Source: Montifringilla adamsi (Eukaryota; Chordata; Aves; Passeriformes; Passeridae). Taken from it: a stretch of 64,000 bases of DNA. The position numbers and the translations under genes are program-made. Below the pieces are notes generated by a model that saw nothing but the letters and a program-made list of their open reading frames with translations, was not told the origin of the DNA and made no database searches. This document shows, piece by piece, positions 37,462-50,100 of this stretch. How positions within the stretch are numbered: position 1 is the stretch's first letter; each line of letters begins with the position of its first letter. The stretch covers positions 2,363,383 through 2,427,382 of the forward strand of contig JAGGNK010008892.1 in assembly GCA_017590115.1 (NCBI GenBank), in the 5' to 3' direction.

Positions 37462-40400
37462 TATAAAGGTCTTGTCAAAAGATGGTTTTGTTTTACAACA
37501 TTCAGATGAACTACCTCACTTTCTTTTCCTTCTCCATCACCTTCCTGTTACGATAATGCCAGTAAGAGGCTTTTCTTTCCAAGATGCTGAATCACATCAA
37601 CTTTGTTACCTAAAGGCATGACCGCTCCCTCCCATGAGGCACAGTGGCTCTCTAAAGACTGAGGCTGGGTTCCATATAACACAGCCACACACAGACAACC
37701 TCTTTCTCTTTGTAGGTCTCCACAGGCCCATTTCTAGGTTACTTGCTCAGCCAGTTCTTATCAAACCTCTGCAATTCACAGCTGAACTCCTCTGTTCACT
37801 AACTCTCCAAGCCCTGGTACCCACCACCCTTCTATGAAGAAGACAGCTTACATTATCACTATAAAATTATAACAGTCCCAAAACAGGAGAAGAAACATAC
37901 TTTGGGTTTTGAAGAAAGGACAGTTTGGGATAATTGAGGATGCTTCACAGATGGAAGGTGAGGCTGTCCTCACTCACCCTGCACGTGCTCCAGATGGAGG
38001 AAGATGGAGTCCTCACTCACATAGTAGCACAACAGCTTGACCATGAAGGGGACCCCATGAGGGATGATGGTCTGTCGCTCACGGGTCTCAACGTGGGATT
38101 TGGGGAGGCTCTGAGGAGGTACAGGTAGATGGGTGGTACAGCACGGTAGGGACTTGGACTCTGTGCAGCCTAGCACCTGGCAGGGCTGGAGGCCAGGCAG
38201 AAGGGAGTGTGCCTTCTGCCAAGCCCCGTGGCTGTTCCCAGGTCACCCATGATGGAGCTCCCCATCTACACAAACTTGTGGCTCATACAGCTCTGTCTGT
38301 CCCCAGCACCCAGCTGTGAAAAGGCAGCGCTGGGCACAGCTCTGCCAAGGTAGGGCATCCCTGTCTGCACTGTGGGACCCAGAGGGCACAGCTGCTCCAG
38401 AGCACTGACTCCTTTGCAACCACCCTGCTCCCTTCAGGGAGGAACCTGCCATCCCAACCCTTTCTCCTCCTCCCCTGGAAACGATGCTTCTCCCTCTCAT
38501 GCCAGATCCTCCTTGTCCAGTTAATGAAGGACTTCATTGTTAGTTCCAAGGGCACTGAAAAATACCCTAGGACTTGCACTGAGCACACCTCACAACCTGT
38601 TTCAGGGGTTGACCCAGTTTAGCACAGGCTTGAAGTGTTACAAGCCAGAGAAACAGATGACCAAGGGGAACCACTTCCCTTCTGATCACAGAGGATGGCT
38701 GAGGCAGCCAAAAGAAGATTTTTGAACCACGAACTTCGTCCAGCCTTTGAGAGCTGCTATTTGTTATCCTCTCACCTGCCCATCAGCTTGGACAAGGTGG
38801 CCCCAGCCTGAGAGGGAGAAGCAAGCAGATGAAACTGAAAACACCCACCTTGAGTATGAAGGCCTCACCAGTGGCTGGATCCTGGACAATCTGCACCTGG
38901 GACAGTATACACAGTACTGGTCAGAAGTGGTGACCCAACACACAGCCTATAGGAATGACCCAAAGGTCTCAACTCTGGAAGTGAAACAAACTCCCATCCA
39001 ACTGGAAGAGTTTTGTGAGGCTCAGACCCCTACTTTTGAAAGACAAAACACAGGTTATTGGCAAGGAGATAGCCATGCAGCCAAGAAGCAGGAAATTAAT
39101 TAAACCAAGAGGTGGCATGCCATGGTGGCATGCCAACTCCCATGCCGGTTTTACTTCCTTCACACTGAAGGGTTTCACAGTCCTCTTTCTGGGCTCAAAC
39201 TGGGCTCGGCAGGACAGGAGGATCACGTCAGGATCACATCAGTCCTGACTGAACCAAACTGAGATGTGAGAACAGCAGTGGACAACAATGTGCCATGTGT
39301 GTATGGTTACAGTAAGCCTGGCATCTTCACTCCAAGATAATTAGCTTCTAATTAGTTTCTTCATCTGGATAGTTCAGCTTTTGCTGAAGTCTAGATTATC
39401 CACAGGACTCCACCATTGTGGCACCTGGGCATCAAACATAATTCCATATGTGGGAAAGAACGAGGTGCATAAACCTCCCTGCAAATATCTGGGGAGGTCT
39501 GGTAAGCAAAAGTAATGGGAACATTAACAGATTGCCCAATTAACTCCTTAAGGGGTCTTGAGTCCTCTCCTATGAGTTTTTCTGGGTGGGAATGGTGTGG
39601 ATGGATACCCCAACATCGCTTGCTGGATGTGCTGAGGGCTGGCACCCCCATTCCAGCTGCTAGGACTCCCCCTTTGATCCACCCCAGCCTCACCCCCCCA
39701 TCTCCAGGTCAAGTCGTTACCTTATCAATCACTCCCACAACCTTGCAGCGTCTCAGGTTCTCCACTGCTGAGCTCAGGGTCCTGATGGGCCGGAAGCGCA
39801 AGCTGCTGTAGCCCTACAAGGTGGTAAGAGAAGATGACGTAAGAGCTAGAAATGCTGTTGTCTATTACAGTGGGTGAAAAAAGCGCCTGCATTTTCCAGA
39901 GGAGGCAGCAATACTGCCCAGCTGGTCAACATGCAAAGAAAACACTGCAATGGCCATGATTCATTTCTAACATCAGCTGGACAATTTTCTTGGCCAACCC
40001 TTGGATTTTTATATTTTTTAGGGAAAGACCACTTGCAGCAGAGGTAAAAATTGCACCAAAATTTGAAGCTAGACCTGGACTGTTTCAACATTAAGGGGAT
40101 CTGTGTGGAAGGTAGTTGTGTTTCTCCCTGCATTCTTCCCAGTAGGCTCTGACCTTGCCCTGCCTCACTCCCCTTTCCCTTCTTTAACCACCTCCTTCCC
40201 ACAATGCAGAAAGCAGCCATTGTCTTTGGTTTCCATACAGATGGAAACGATGGGAAGAGGACATTTCTAACATTTGACGGGGTGGTTCCCTGCAGTGGCT
40301 TCAGTCTCCACAAAAATGTCCATACCCACTATGGTGGCAGCAAGCCAAGCATACACACTTTGGAGGGTGGGGTCCTGGAAGCACCCTGGGCTGCCTGGGC

Positions 40401-41301
40401 CCACCTCGGCTCCTTGATCCAGGCAGGGTGAAGAGCTGCCAGCTCCCTTGCAGCCACTGGCAGCCAGGACACTCGGCAGCTCCATGTGCCTGCCGTTTTC
40501 TCTACACCATCTTAGCGTGGCATCTGGCAGAGGCAGACAAGGAGGACCACTGGGGCTGCTTTATCCGCGTGTCCACACGTCCAGGCCCGTTTCCCAGCGT
40601 CACAGAACGCTGCCAGCCCACCCAGGCCTCACTGCCCCCACAGCCCCTCACCGTGGCGGTGGTGCTGCCGCCCCCCGCCGCCCGCTGCAGGTGGCAATTG
40701 AAGATCTCCTCGGCGCGCCGCAGGTACTGCGTGATCTTCCGCTTCACGGCCTCCCGACGCTCCTTGTTGGGGTCAACTGCGGTCGGTGCAAAGGGTGGGT
40801 GTGAGGGGCCCGGCTCGGCCCCGAAAGACTGGCCTCAGTCCCCAGGGGGATGCCCCAGCCCTCTGCCCTTCTCCGGAAGGGATGCGCTCCCTGGACAGAC
40901 GCCCCAGTGCCCTCAATACAGTCCCTAGCGGGATTTTCCCGTCCCCTTGTCATTCTCCCTGCGGGGATACCTTGGCCCCTCACGGAACTCCCGATGTGAA
41001 TGCCCCGGTCCCCTGGCTGGTGTCCCCGGAGGGATGCCCCGCTCCCCGGGAGGCCGCACACACCCTGCACGCCGCGGAGCAGCACGTCCACGCCGTTCTG
41101 GTAGTGGTTGAAGGCCTCCTCGTAGTCCTCGCTGACGTCCCGCTCCAGCGCCAGCCGCAGCTGCCGCGCCGCCTCCACCAGGTAATCGCGGCGCCCGCCG
41201 CCCTCGGGCCCCGCCGGGCCCACGCGGCCCCGCCGCTGCCCCAGGTAGACGCGGGCCTGCGCCAGCGCCCGGGAGCAGGGCTCGGCCTCCGCCCGGCTCA
41301 T
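33935..41301 (-). CDS. RPS6KL1: Ribosomal protein S6 kinase-like 1, MIT domain plus degenerate kinase domain
   Basis: Coding exons on the minus strand: 41301-41064, 40776-40652, 39813-39721, 38896-38849, 38110-37978, 36611-35703, 34875-34786, 34633-34551, 34267-34172, 34045-33935. Every intron is GT-AG with consistent phase, giving 641 residues. An N-terminal MIT-type domain (about residues 27-100) contains [20 protein letters not shown] and [16 protein letters not shown]. The kinase fold begins near VIDKVQIVQDP and keeps a candidate VAIK lysine in FILK. It is interrupted by a Ser/Pro/Gly-rich insert filling most of the 909-bp exon 6, then resumes at [28 protein letters not shown] and [13 protein letters not shown], ending [15 protein letters not shown] is replaced by FFG, so a pseudokinase is likely. 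I start at ATG 41301, which leads into the family motif EAEPCSRA; the upstream GTG extension is not supported. Its substrates are unknown. It converges on DLST and shares orientation with PGF. Confidence 0.95.
37431..37457. repeat. Poly-A tract (27 A) in RPS6KL1 intron 5
   Basis: A pure A run on the plus strand (poly-T in the transcript) between exons 5 and 6. No retroposon body or target-site duplication is evident next to it. Confidence 0.9.
39113..39135. promoter_or_regulatory. Paired TGGCATGCCA decamers, p53-family-like element (tentative)
   Basis: Two identical palindromic decamers, TGGCATGCCA, are separated by 3 bp inside RPS6KL1 intron 3. Each matches the p53-family half-site (RRRCWWGYYY) in the CATG core but misses at both outermost positions. 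Function is unproven. Confidence 0.25.
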
Positions 41302-41470
41302 GGCCCCGCGCCGCCGGCTCACCGCGAGGCAGGGGCGGGCGGTGCTGATTGGCCGCGGATGAGATCATCATTATCATCATCATCATCATCATCACCATCA
41401 CCATCGCCCCCCGCGGGATCCGTGCCGGGGTCCCGCCCCCGCCCGAGGCAGGCGCTCCCCCTCTCCGTTA
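41302..41470 (-). promoter_or_regulatory. RPS6KL1: RPS6KL1 promoter region with CCAAT box and ATC repeat
   Basis: GC-rich sequence upstream of the RPS6KL1 start; the CpG-dense zone runs about 40640-41470. A CCAAT box on the minus strand (41352-41348) lies about 47 bp before the ATG. An ATC trinucleotide tract follows at 41364-41405. The short spacing suggests a transcription start close to the ATG or a CCAAT box inside the 5' UTR; sequence alone does not decide. Confidence 0.5.
41364..41405. repeat. Imperfect ATC/GAT trinucleotide microsatellite
   Basis: About 14 units of ATC with a few TTATC and ACC interruptions. On the minus strand it reads as a string of ATG triplets upstream of the RPS6KL1 start. 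Confidence 0.85.
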
Positions 41471-41990
41471 ACGCGCGGTGAGCGCCGCTGCTCCACTCGC
41501 TTTATTACCATCCTTATTCACCATTAATTGCCCTTAATTAACCAAGCTCCCATTCATTAAATTATGCCTTTGCAGCCGTGTTTCCTTCCTCCCATAACGC
41601 GTAATTAGCTGTGTTTTAATTAGCCTTTGTCGCTGTCGTCCACCCGACAGATGCAGCCATTCAGCAGCTCCCCACTGCTGCAGTTAAGTTGGTGGGTGTC
41701 TTGCCACTTCATCGTGGCCAGCCCAGGGTACCCCTGGCTCTTCCCGATTTCCTCTTTCAAGTGGGTGCCGTTGGCCCTAACACTGAGCTCTCAGCCAGCC
41801 CTTCTACCAGCTCCTGCAGACTCATTGGGTTTTACCAGCTTATTCCAAATGTACAGCAAAGGGAACATCAGCACAAATGCATTAAGATACAGCAAAGTGA
41901 CAGCGTAATCAAGATCCCAGCTGGTGGTTAACAAATGCTTTGTATGTGGATAATGTCAGTCTTTGGCTTATCCTAGAAACCCTTATCCTA

Positions 41991-42119
41991 GGGTATTCCT
42001 GCCCTCCTGGCCTGGCTTTTGCTTAGAAGGCCAGGATGCTTTGCAGGGCCTGCTAGATCAATGCAGTTATTAGTGAAGGAGATTTGCTGAACCAGAAGTG
42101 CTCAAGTGGTTACTACCAA
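41991..42119. repeat. 129-bp direct repeat, copy 1
   Basis: The segment starting GGGTATTCCTGCCCTCCTGG is repeated at 43121-43249 with only 3 substitutions in 129 bases and no indel. It contains an inverted pair CCTGGCC / GGCCAGG around a 16-nt loop. Flanking sequences of the two copies differ, and no target-site duplication is evident. Confidence 0.9.
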
Positions 42120-43120
42120 CTGGCCAACTGGTTTGCTGTGTCTGTGGGATGGTTGGTCCCAGATTAAATAGCTGCATTACCACTGGCATGGCAGGGGACC
42201 TGCAAAGGGAGAAAGGCTGGAATGAAAGCTAAGGGATACCCTTGGAAAAACTGTGCTAAGATTGTTTGGGAAGAGGGAGGCCAGAGCATCTTTGTCTATC
42301 CCTTGCTAACCTATGCATGTCCCACTACAACAGGAAATGATCCTAAGATGCGGGTTTTCATTTTGTCAGGAGCTGGCCCTGTGCTGTGCCATCACACCAC
42401 AGCAGCCTGGTCAGTCACTGTGTCCAGTCACTGGAGCTGGTACTTGCTGTGGGACTGGCAGAGGTGGCACCCATTTGTGGCTGACCTGTGGTTACTTCAA
42501 CCCTGCACACTTTTGTAGGGGATCTCCCTGGGCTCAGGTGCACTGGGCAGCTCTTTTGCACAGCCCATCCTGTTAACAACAGAACAGAATGGTAAAGCCT
42601 GTGCCCACAGCTCAGCATCCAGCAAACAAACACTGTCTGTCTTACAAACACCATTTCTTTGGGAGTATGAAAGTATTAACTATGCCTCAGAGGGCAAGTC
42701 TAGGAGGATGCAAAGCCATCTGCTTTGTAAGACAACTCACTGCCCAAACACAATCGGTGTGCTTGGTCCTTTGGTTTCTCCTCAAAACACTTCCAGGTTC
42801 CTTTTCCAACCTCTGCCTAACAGAGGCCAATTTTGTCTGCCCAGCCTATTTATACCCCACACTCTTTGTGGTCTTTTAATTCCCACCAGAGACTGGAGGC
42901 TCCTCCTTGAAGTGAAAAGTCTGAGCAGGCAAGAAGTGAAGGAGAGCCAGGGATGAGAGCAGGGGTGCTGCTGGGACAACTCACCTGCCTGGCTTCAGCA
43001 GATCTGTGTGGGCCTGGACAGGACAGAGCACAGGAAAAACACAAATCCAGCACAATGTATCTGTAGAGTGGTTTGGATATTGAGGCGATGGTGGCAGGGA
43101 GATGTGTGAAGAGGAGTTAA

Positions 43121-43249
43121 GGGTATTCCTGCCCTCCTGGCCTGGCTTTTGCTTAGAAGGCCAGGATGCCTTGCAGGGCCTGCTAGATCACTGCAGTTAT
43201 TAGTGAAGGAGATTTGCTGAACTAGAAGTGCTCAAGTGGTTACTACCAA
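43121..43249. repeat. 129-bp direct repeat, copy 2
   Basis: Second copy of the unit at 41991-42119, 1130 bp downstream in the same orientation. It differs at three positions (C for T, C for A, T for C). Confidence 0.9.
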
Positions 43250-46200
43250 GCAGGAAGTGCCTCAAGGATGCTCCTGTGAGGAAAAGCCTTGCGAAGGAAG
43301 ACTTGTACCAGCCCTCAGGCACAACTGCCTTTACCTGTGGGCTTCCAGGTTTGCACGTCAGTACTGGACAGAGGACCTTAAATTTGGGGGATTACTTTTA
43401 GATTAACCTGTTGAAGAGCTTGTGGTCCTTGTTGGGAAGTGGAAACTGCCAAAGCAGAACCATCACAAATAGCAGGGAGAGGAGTGAGAGCTGCCTTTTT
43501 TCTCACAGGCTAAAACTGACACACAAGAGCTGGCAAAAGCTTAAAATATGCTGAGACTTCAAACATCACTGTCTTCAACAGGCAGGATTATGCCAAATTT
43601 TGTGAGGGTGTGAAAGACTTGTAAGTCACAATCAAGAAGTTAGGCCCTCGGTGTTTCTTTATTTGCATGGAGACACATGGGAGACCTGCACGGGCATGGC
43701 CTGGAGACGCTGCTGGGTGGCAGCGCTCTGATGGCAGCCTGTGCTCAGGGAGACCAGAGGTAACCAGTGAAGCATCAGCTACGATGCTACATCTCTGGGG
43801 CAATCCCCACATCCGCTTTACAGTTACTTCCCAAAAAACGTAATTTTTTTCCTGGTGCATAAGACTGCTTTTTGTTTTGTCTCTCTATAACTGTCCTCCT
43901 AAACCATCTTACTGCAGCTCTGGCTCCTAAAGCTTTATTAAACAAACCTTTGCCCTGTAAGGCTGGAAGACACAGGGAGCCCAGGGACACTGATAACCAG
44001 TGGTGTGTTGTTCCTGGGCTCTGTGGGACAGCTGCAAGGGGTACACATGCAGGGAAAGGATGAGGGATTTGGGAGCACCGGGGCTGGAACATGTTTTCTG
44101 CCTGTTCATGGTGGGTGCTGCTGGCTTTGGGGCTGGGGTATGTCAGGGTCCATTCACAAGGACACCAGTGTCCCCCTACAGCCCTGCACTGCAGTGCCTG
44201 GCAGACATGGGGTTCTGCAGATGCAGCTGACCTTGTCAGAGTGCTCACACATCTGCTGTGGCCAAGGAGGGCTGCCAGGAGCTGCAGGTATAAAAAAACC
44301 TACAACTGGGACCACACAGAGGAGGGACAGGCAGACAGTGGTTGGTCCCCTTGAGAGGAAACACGGGCATTGTACACAAGCCCTGAAGCCAGGAAACCCT
44401 CTGCCCCTCAGAGCAGCAATCCCCCACCCTGATCCTCATATTTCCATTGGGTGTGATGTCCTGCTGGAAGTCCCTGCCACCCTGGGATGAATAGGGTCTT
44501 AGGACTGTCCCCTCTGGCAGGGATAGGGAAAGGAGCTACCATTTCCCTGGGTGTGTGATGCCTGCAGCAATCACAGGAACTTCATGAGCTAGGGCTCATT
44601 AGGTTCCTGTTACCTCCACGGAGCTGGAAGAAGCCCTGACAGCTGGAGATGCAGCTCCTAAACCTCTTGTGTAAGTGATGTTTCCCCCTGCTCCTGCCCT
44701 GCCCCAATTATTCTGCTCATCATGGCTGCACTGGGACAGCCACATCCCTCCCAGCACCCACATTTTTGCTGTCCAACACCCCATGCCATGGGAGGAGTAG
44801 GGGACAAGGCCACACACAGCACCCAGGCAGCTCAGGTGATGGAGGGAGAGAAGCAACACAGGGGTCTGTGCAAGGAAGGTGCCTGGCCCTGCCACGTCTG
44901 GTGGGCAGAGCTGCCTGGAATATTTCAGTGCCAGGCAGTGGCCAAAGAGGTGACAGCAGACACCAGGAACTGTTTGGAAAAGCCACTGTGTGTTAGTGTG
45001 TTTGACTTTGTTTTAATCGTAATAATGAGTCTTGATAAACTTATTTTTATTAATTAACATACTTGATTTAGGTAACTTCCTTTTTTAAATATGTAATACT
45101 ACCAGGGTATTAAAGACAATACAGAAACCATCACATACATCCTCAAGTGCTGCACGTGGTTCTCCTTGGCCTCAGAGCAAAACCAGCCAGGCAGAAATGA
45201 CACACAGTGACAGGGAAAGCCCGTGTGGAGCAGGCCAGCACGTGGTCCACACAGACTTTGAGTGATACAGGAAGGGGAGCAGCGAGTTCCCCTCATCTAT
45301 GAGGTAGTGAAGGAGGAACTTCATGGGCTATTTTTGAGGCAAAGCCCACGTAGGCTGTGCTCCAGGATACTGTGGATGCCTGGAAATGGGATCCAAAAGG
45401 GATCCAGCAAGCTGCTGAACGATATGCCCAGCTGCACAGTTACAACTCACACAGTCCATGCCAGCTACATGGTGGCAGCATGCAGGTTCACATTACCACT
45501 TCCAGCTTTCCCTGACAGGGATCTGCCCTGTCCCCACGTCCTTGTGCCAGCCTCAGGCAACACCACCATTATGGCTTAGAGAGTCCTAATTAACCCCCAT
45601 CACAGGCAGCCCTGTCAGATGTGGGAAGGAGCCACCTTGGACCCCAGTTCTTGCTGTGTTAGGCTCCACCCTTGTTCCTCAGAGTAGGATAAACCACAGG
45701 TCCCATCATTTAAGGGGAACCTTGAAACCTTTGCAGATCTTGCCCTCCAGTCTTTTGTTTGAAGCTTTCAAGAATGACCCTTGATTTTTTTTTTTAACCC
45801 AGTGCCAGGAGTGTCCCACAAATATGCAAGTCCCAACTCACCCCTAGGGTTTCCAGCTATATGCACTGCTGCAGGATATGGCTTGCACAGATCAGCATGG
45901 CATGCATTTGGCAGACAGCCCCAGACCCACTGCAGCAGGGGTGGAAGTGGAGACAGGGAGAACTCAGGAGAACTGCCTAAAGCATGGAGAACCAGGGGCT
46001 GTGGCTTCCCCCTAGACCTGGGCAGAGAGCTGGCTGAGTGGGGAAAGCAGGAAACAGTAGTCCCCACAGCCACCTCGATGAAGGCCACCAGCTCCTTATA
46101 CCCTAAGGGCATTCCCAGTAAGGAAAGGAGGCCCCAGGCCAGTCTGTTCCCATGTCAGGTAAATGACCCTCGGTGGGGTATTTCCTGAGTGGGCAGCCTG

Positions 46201-46592
46201 CCCCCCAGTGCCCTAAACTTTGCATCAGCCCTGCCAGGGAGGACAGGACACTGAGCCAGACATTTGGACTGGGGTGAGAACAGGATGGGCACGGTGAACA
46301 GAGAGAGGTACCAGTCCCATACTGTGGTGTGGAGGAGAAGGGCAGCCCACCCAAGGGTCTCCCAGTACCCAACTGAACTCCAGCACATGGATAGCCCCCA
46401 GCCCAGGTAGCAACCTGCTGGGTGCCCATCTCCAGCATCACACCAAGGGCAGTCCCTCGGTGCTGCAGGACTGGTGGTGGGGACAAACTCTGGGTCACTG
46501 CCCTATTCCAGCCTGAGTGGGTGCCCATGGGGAAGTTCCCTGCGCTTGTTGGAAAGCAGACAGGAGCTGCCAGCTCCCATGTCTGACCAGCT

Positions 46593-46598
46593 TTTATT
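46593..46598 (-). terminator. PGF: Candidate PGF polyadenylation signal
   Basis: AATAAA on the minus strand about 580 nt after the PGF stop. A further AATAAA sits at 45051-45046 (minus), so a longer 3' UTR of about 2.1 kb is the alternative. Confidence 0.5.
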
Positions 46599-47177
46599 GA
46601 GCAGGGCAAAGCTGAGATGTAGCTGTGAATACATGAGGAGCCCAGCTCCCTTCTGTTCCCAAGCAGAACAGCTTCCCAGGCAAGATCCCTGGCACCTGCC
46701 TGGGCTGCCCTATGCCAAAACTGGGACGGATGCAGCCCAACAGCCTCGCCTGCCCCAGATTTCCTTCCTCCCCAGCTGCAGAGCACTGGCAGGACAGAGA
46801 AGTTTTGCAGGTGCAGCCCTTTGAGCCATCTCCACATCATGCTGTCCTCCCCAGCCAGTTCCAGCAACACATGGCTCCTCATTGCTCCTAGAATATCCTC
46901 AAACACCAACAAACTGCTTGAGCTCCTCAGCTTCAGCCCCAGGCTTGGTCACGAGTCCTTTTTTCTTGCTGCCAGTGGGGCAGATGGGGCAAGGGAGTCC
47001 TTGGTGCCAGGCTGTTCCCACCAGGGCCAAGCAAGAGTAACAGTCAGCTCTTCCGTGCTGGAGTCCTGCTCTCCGCTGCAGCTGGAGGGACATGACTCCA
47101 CAAGTGCCCCATGCTGGGGACAAAGGCAGCTGGCTCAAACCCAGGTGGCAGGAGCGAGGCTGGGGGCAGGGCAGAGG

Positions 47178-50100
47178 CTACCTGCGCGGTGTGCCACATC
47201 TGCAAAGAGAGCATGGCACAGGGTGAGCACTGCCAGCACGGGAGGCTCACCTGCTCTGCCCTGGATCACCTTCTTTGTGCCTGGCCCCTGTGACACAGAA
47301 CTGCAGGGGAGGCCTGCAGGCAGCCTCTTTGCGGGGAGGAGTGAGGGTGCTGGGGCTGGCACCGGCTGAGCCCCCAACAGCAGACTTCAGACAAAAGGGG
47401 GAAATGCTAGAGCAAACTGCTAGCCACAGATGTCACACCTCAAAAGTGCCCACAATGAGTCCAGCCTGTGCTGCTACAGCAAGGAGTTTGAGAAAGTGAG
47501 ATAAAGGATGGAAGAGTAGAGTAACCCAAACAACAATCAGTCAAGGACAGCAGTAAGGACACAACTGGCAGCAAGATGAGGCTGAAACCAGAAATTCATG
47601 AATCCAGGAAACCCAGCATGGTCTGTGATGGCAATAGAGCTAAACACCACCAAGTCACCCAGCCCATCCATCCCCATTGTGCTCAAGTTTGAGCTGAGCC
47701 TGGAGACTATCAAGTACCTTCTGAGTCTTTGGTAGAAGGCCTGTTTCCCCACAGCTACTGTCCCGTCCTGCTTACTTCTGTGTCTGCTCTGCACAAACCC
47801 TTCACTGCTCACAGTGTCAGCAAAGATTTAAATGCTTAATGAAGACCTTCATCCCAAGAAAATTAACCCAGAAGATGCCACCCATACCTGCCCCTGCTCA
47901 CTTACAGTTCACAGTCTTTCCGTCCCTTCTTGTCTTGTCTTCTCTTACCTCGGCCCTTGGACCTCCTCCTTTAGAAGGAAAGTACCACAAGAAGGGTTGA
48001 TGTGTGGGAGATGAGACCCACAGTCCCAGCCAGTAGCAATGCCCCTGGTGTCACTTACCTTCCCAGCCTCATCAGGTCCTGCCGGGGCCTGCAGAGTGGG
48101 AAAAATGACAGAGAGAAGTGGTTATTGGGCAGTGCTGCACGTTGAGCTGCAGGAGCTGGTCCTGTGACATGCTGCAGCACACAGCAAAATCTACCTGTTA
48201 TCATTCATGTTTAAAACAGACACAATATCACTTCTCTTGACCTTATCAAGCCCTCAGTCAGGGCTGATTGCAGCAGGCAGAGAGAAGGCAGAGACAGCAA
48301 AGGGGCTGGTCGGCTTGGGTGACTACCCTGGGGATGTGACATTTTACCAGCGAGGCTGGGGAGGGCAAGTTCAGTCTTAGCTGCTCTTAGTGACGGCTTT
48401 CACATCTCATAGTGAAACAAGGTGCAGCATCCTGAGTAACAAACGTGGGGGATTTGCTGCAGAGTCTCAGTAGTGGGTTCTTAGCCATGACCTACCTCCC
48501 CCATGGGGGTCACAGCAAGGACATCTGCCACACCTACACTAACTACAAAAGGGAGTGATGTACGGGTGTGGAAAGCAGATTAGGAAGAAGCCAAAAACTG
48601 CTGCAGAAGGCAGTCTGTACAAGTGCTCATAGGAGATCCCCTGGGAGTTACCCTAGGCAGGAAAACCACAAAAAGCTTAGGAAATTCCCTGCATGGGAAA
48701 TAGCTGGAAGCAGAGAAGGAGGCAAGTGACACATCTGCTTCTTCCCACTCTCCCTTCTGCATCTACTGACAGACATTCCAGACAGAGACTGTGTGGAACT
48801 GGGTCTGCTCCAGTACAGCTGCTCATAAAACTGCAGGGGAATACCAATATGGGAATCCTCAGGATCTCTGAGGACCCTGCTCTTCCAGGCAAGGGTCATG
48901 TCTAATGGCTGCCCAGCAGGACACACATCCCCCAGTTTTCACAACACTAAATCACCCTTGGATCATGATGAAGAGTGATTACCAGGACCCCCCATGCAGG
49001 CAGTGCTGGAGTCTCTATGGCAAGGACCAGATGCAGGCAGCGCCAGAGCTGCTCCCACAGCATTGCAGTCCTCAGGCAGAGGCCCCATCCTGCCCAGGCT
49101 TTCACCACTTTTGGACACAGTGAGCACCCCAAGGGGTTGACAAGGTACCAGGAGTCTGTGGCAGGCAGGTGCTGCGCTTCCATTCCAGGCCAGCACTGCC
49201 TATCCAGGCCAGGCTGGCACTGTGTGTTTTAGGTTTTCATTTGTTGGCTTGGGTGTAAACCTCTGCCGTACCCCCAGGTCTGTATGGGGCAGCTTCCCTC
49301 AAATGGTGGCCCAAGACTCAGCTGCTGAGCTTTCTCTGTGGGCCACGGTCACATTCAGGTATGCCAACCTTGGAGCTCCCCGCTGAGCCACCACCTTGGA
49401 TGTGCTATCACACACCAAACACCTGCCACAGAGCCACCAGCCTTACTCCATTACCCACAGGCAGATCCTCTGGCTAAAGGAGCATACACCAGGCATGCCA
49501 AGGCAGCTGCAGGGATGGGGGCACAGCCCTGCAGACAGTGCATGGTGCCTGACCAGCCTTCACATTGGCACGCACCCCGTCATCTGCGGGGAGCAGGTGC
49601 AGAGATGTGCTGCAGCCTGCAGCTGGACAGGGCCACAAGCACTAGCAAGCCCTAATGCAAAGACAGCAAGAAGGGGTGTCAGCACAGCCAGGGTGCCCAC
49701 AGGGCAGCCCTGCTCCACACACAGGGTGAGCTGGCAGGGTTGCCCTTGCTGGAGCCCAGGAGTCCCTACCTGCACTCGCACCGCTTGTGCTCGGTGAACG
49801 CCATCTCCACATAGGGTGCCTCCCCGTTTGGCTTTATCTTCAGGAGCTGAAAGAAGAGCAAAGGTTACTTCTCAGGCAGTGGCAGGAGGGGGCTGGAAAG
49901 ACTCCTGCACCACTGCCTTGCCACCCCAGGCTCTTGGGAAGATGCATGTCTAACCTGTTCCTCGGGACCTCCAACAACAGAGTCCACCTCCACACGTAGG
50001 CAGCACTGGCCAGGCCCAGCTGCCCTGGCAGCTTGGGAGGCTCTGCTAGCGCCGCCCCTTGTCTTCAGGGCTTTAATTTAAGTGCCATTGTCTTGGGATT

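Larger units (their letters stand above)
41471..46590. other. Intergenic sequence between RPS6KL1 and PGF
   Basis: No coding segment is recognised. The stretch contains the two copies of a 129-bp direct repeat (41991-42119 and 43121-43249). The end nearest PGF may include the distal 3' UTR if the AATAAA at 45051-45046 (minus) is used. The remaining ORFs are short overlapping frames. Confidence 0.5.

Noticed and set aside
40925..41404. 159-codon ORF on the minus strand starting with a Met/Val run
   Set aside because: It begins in the ATC microsatellite and overlaps RPS6KL1 exon 1 out of frame; at most an upstream ORF, not a gene.
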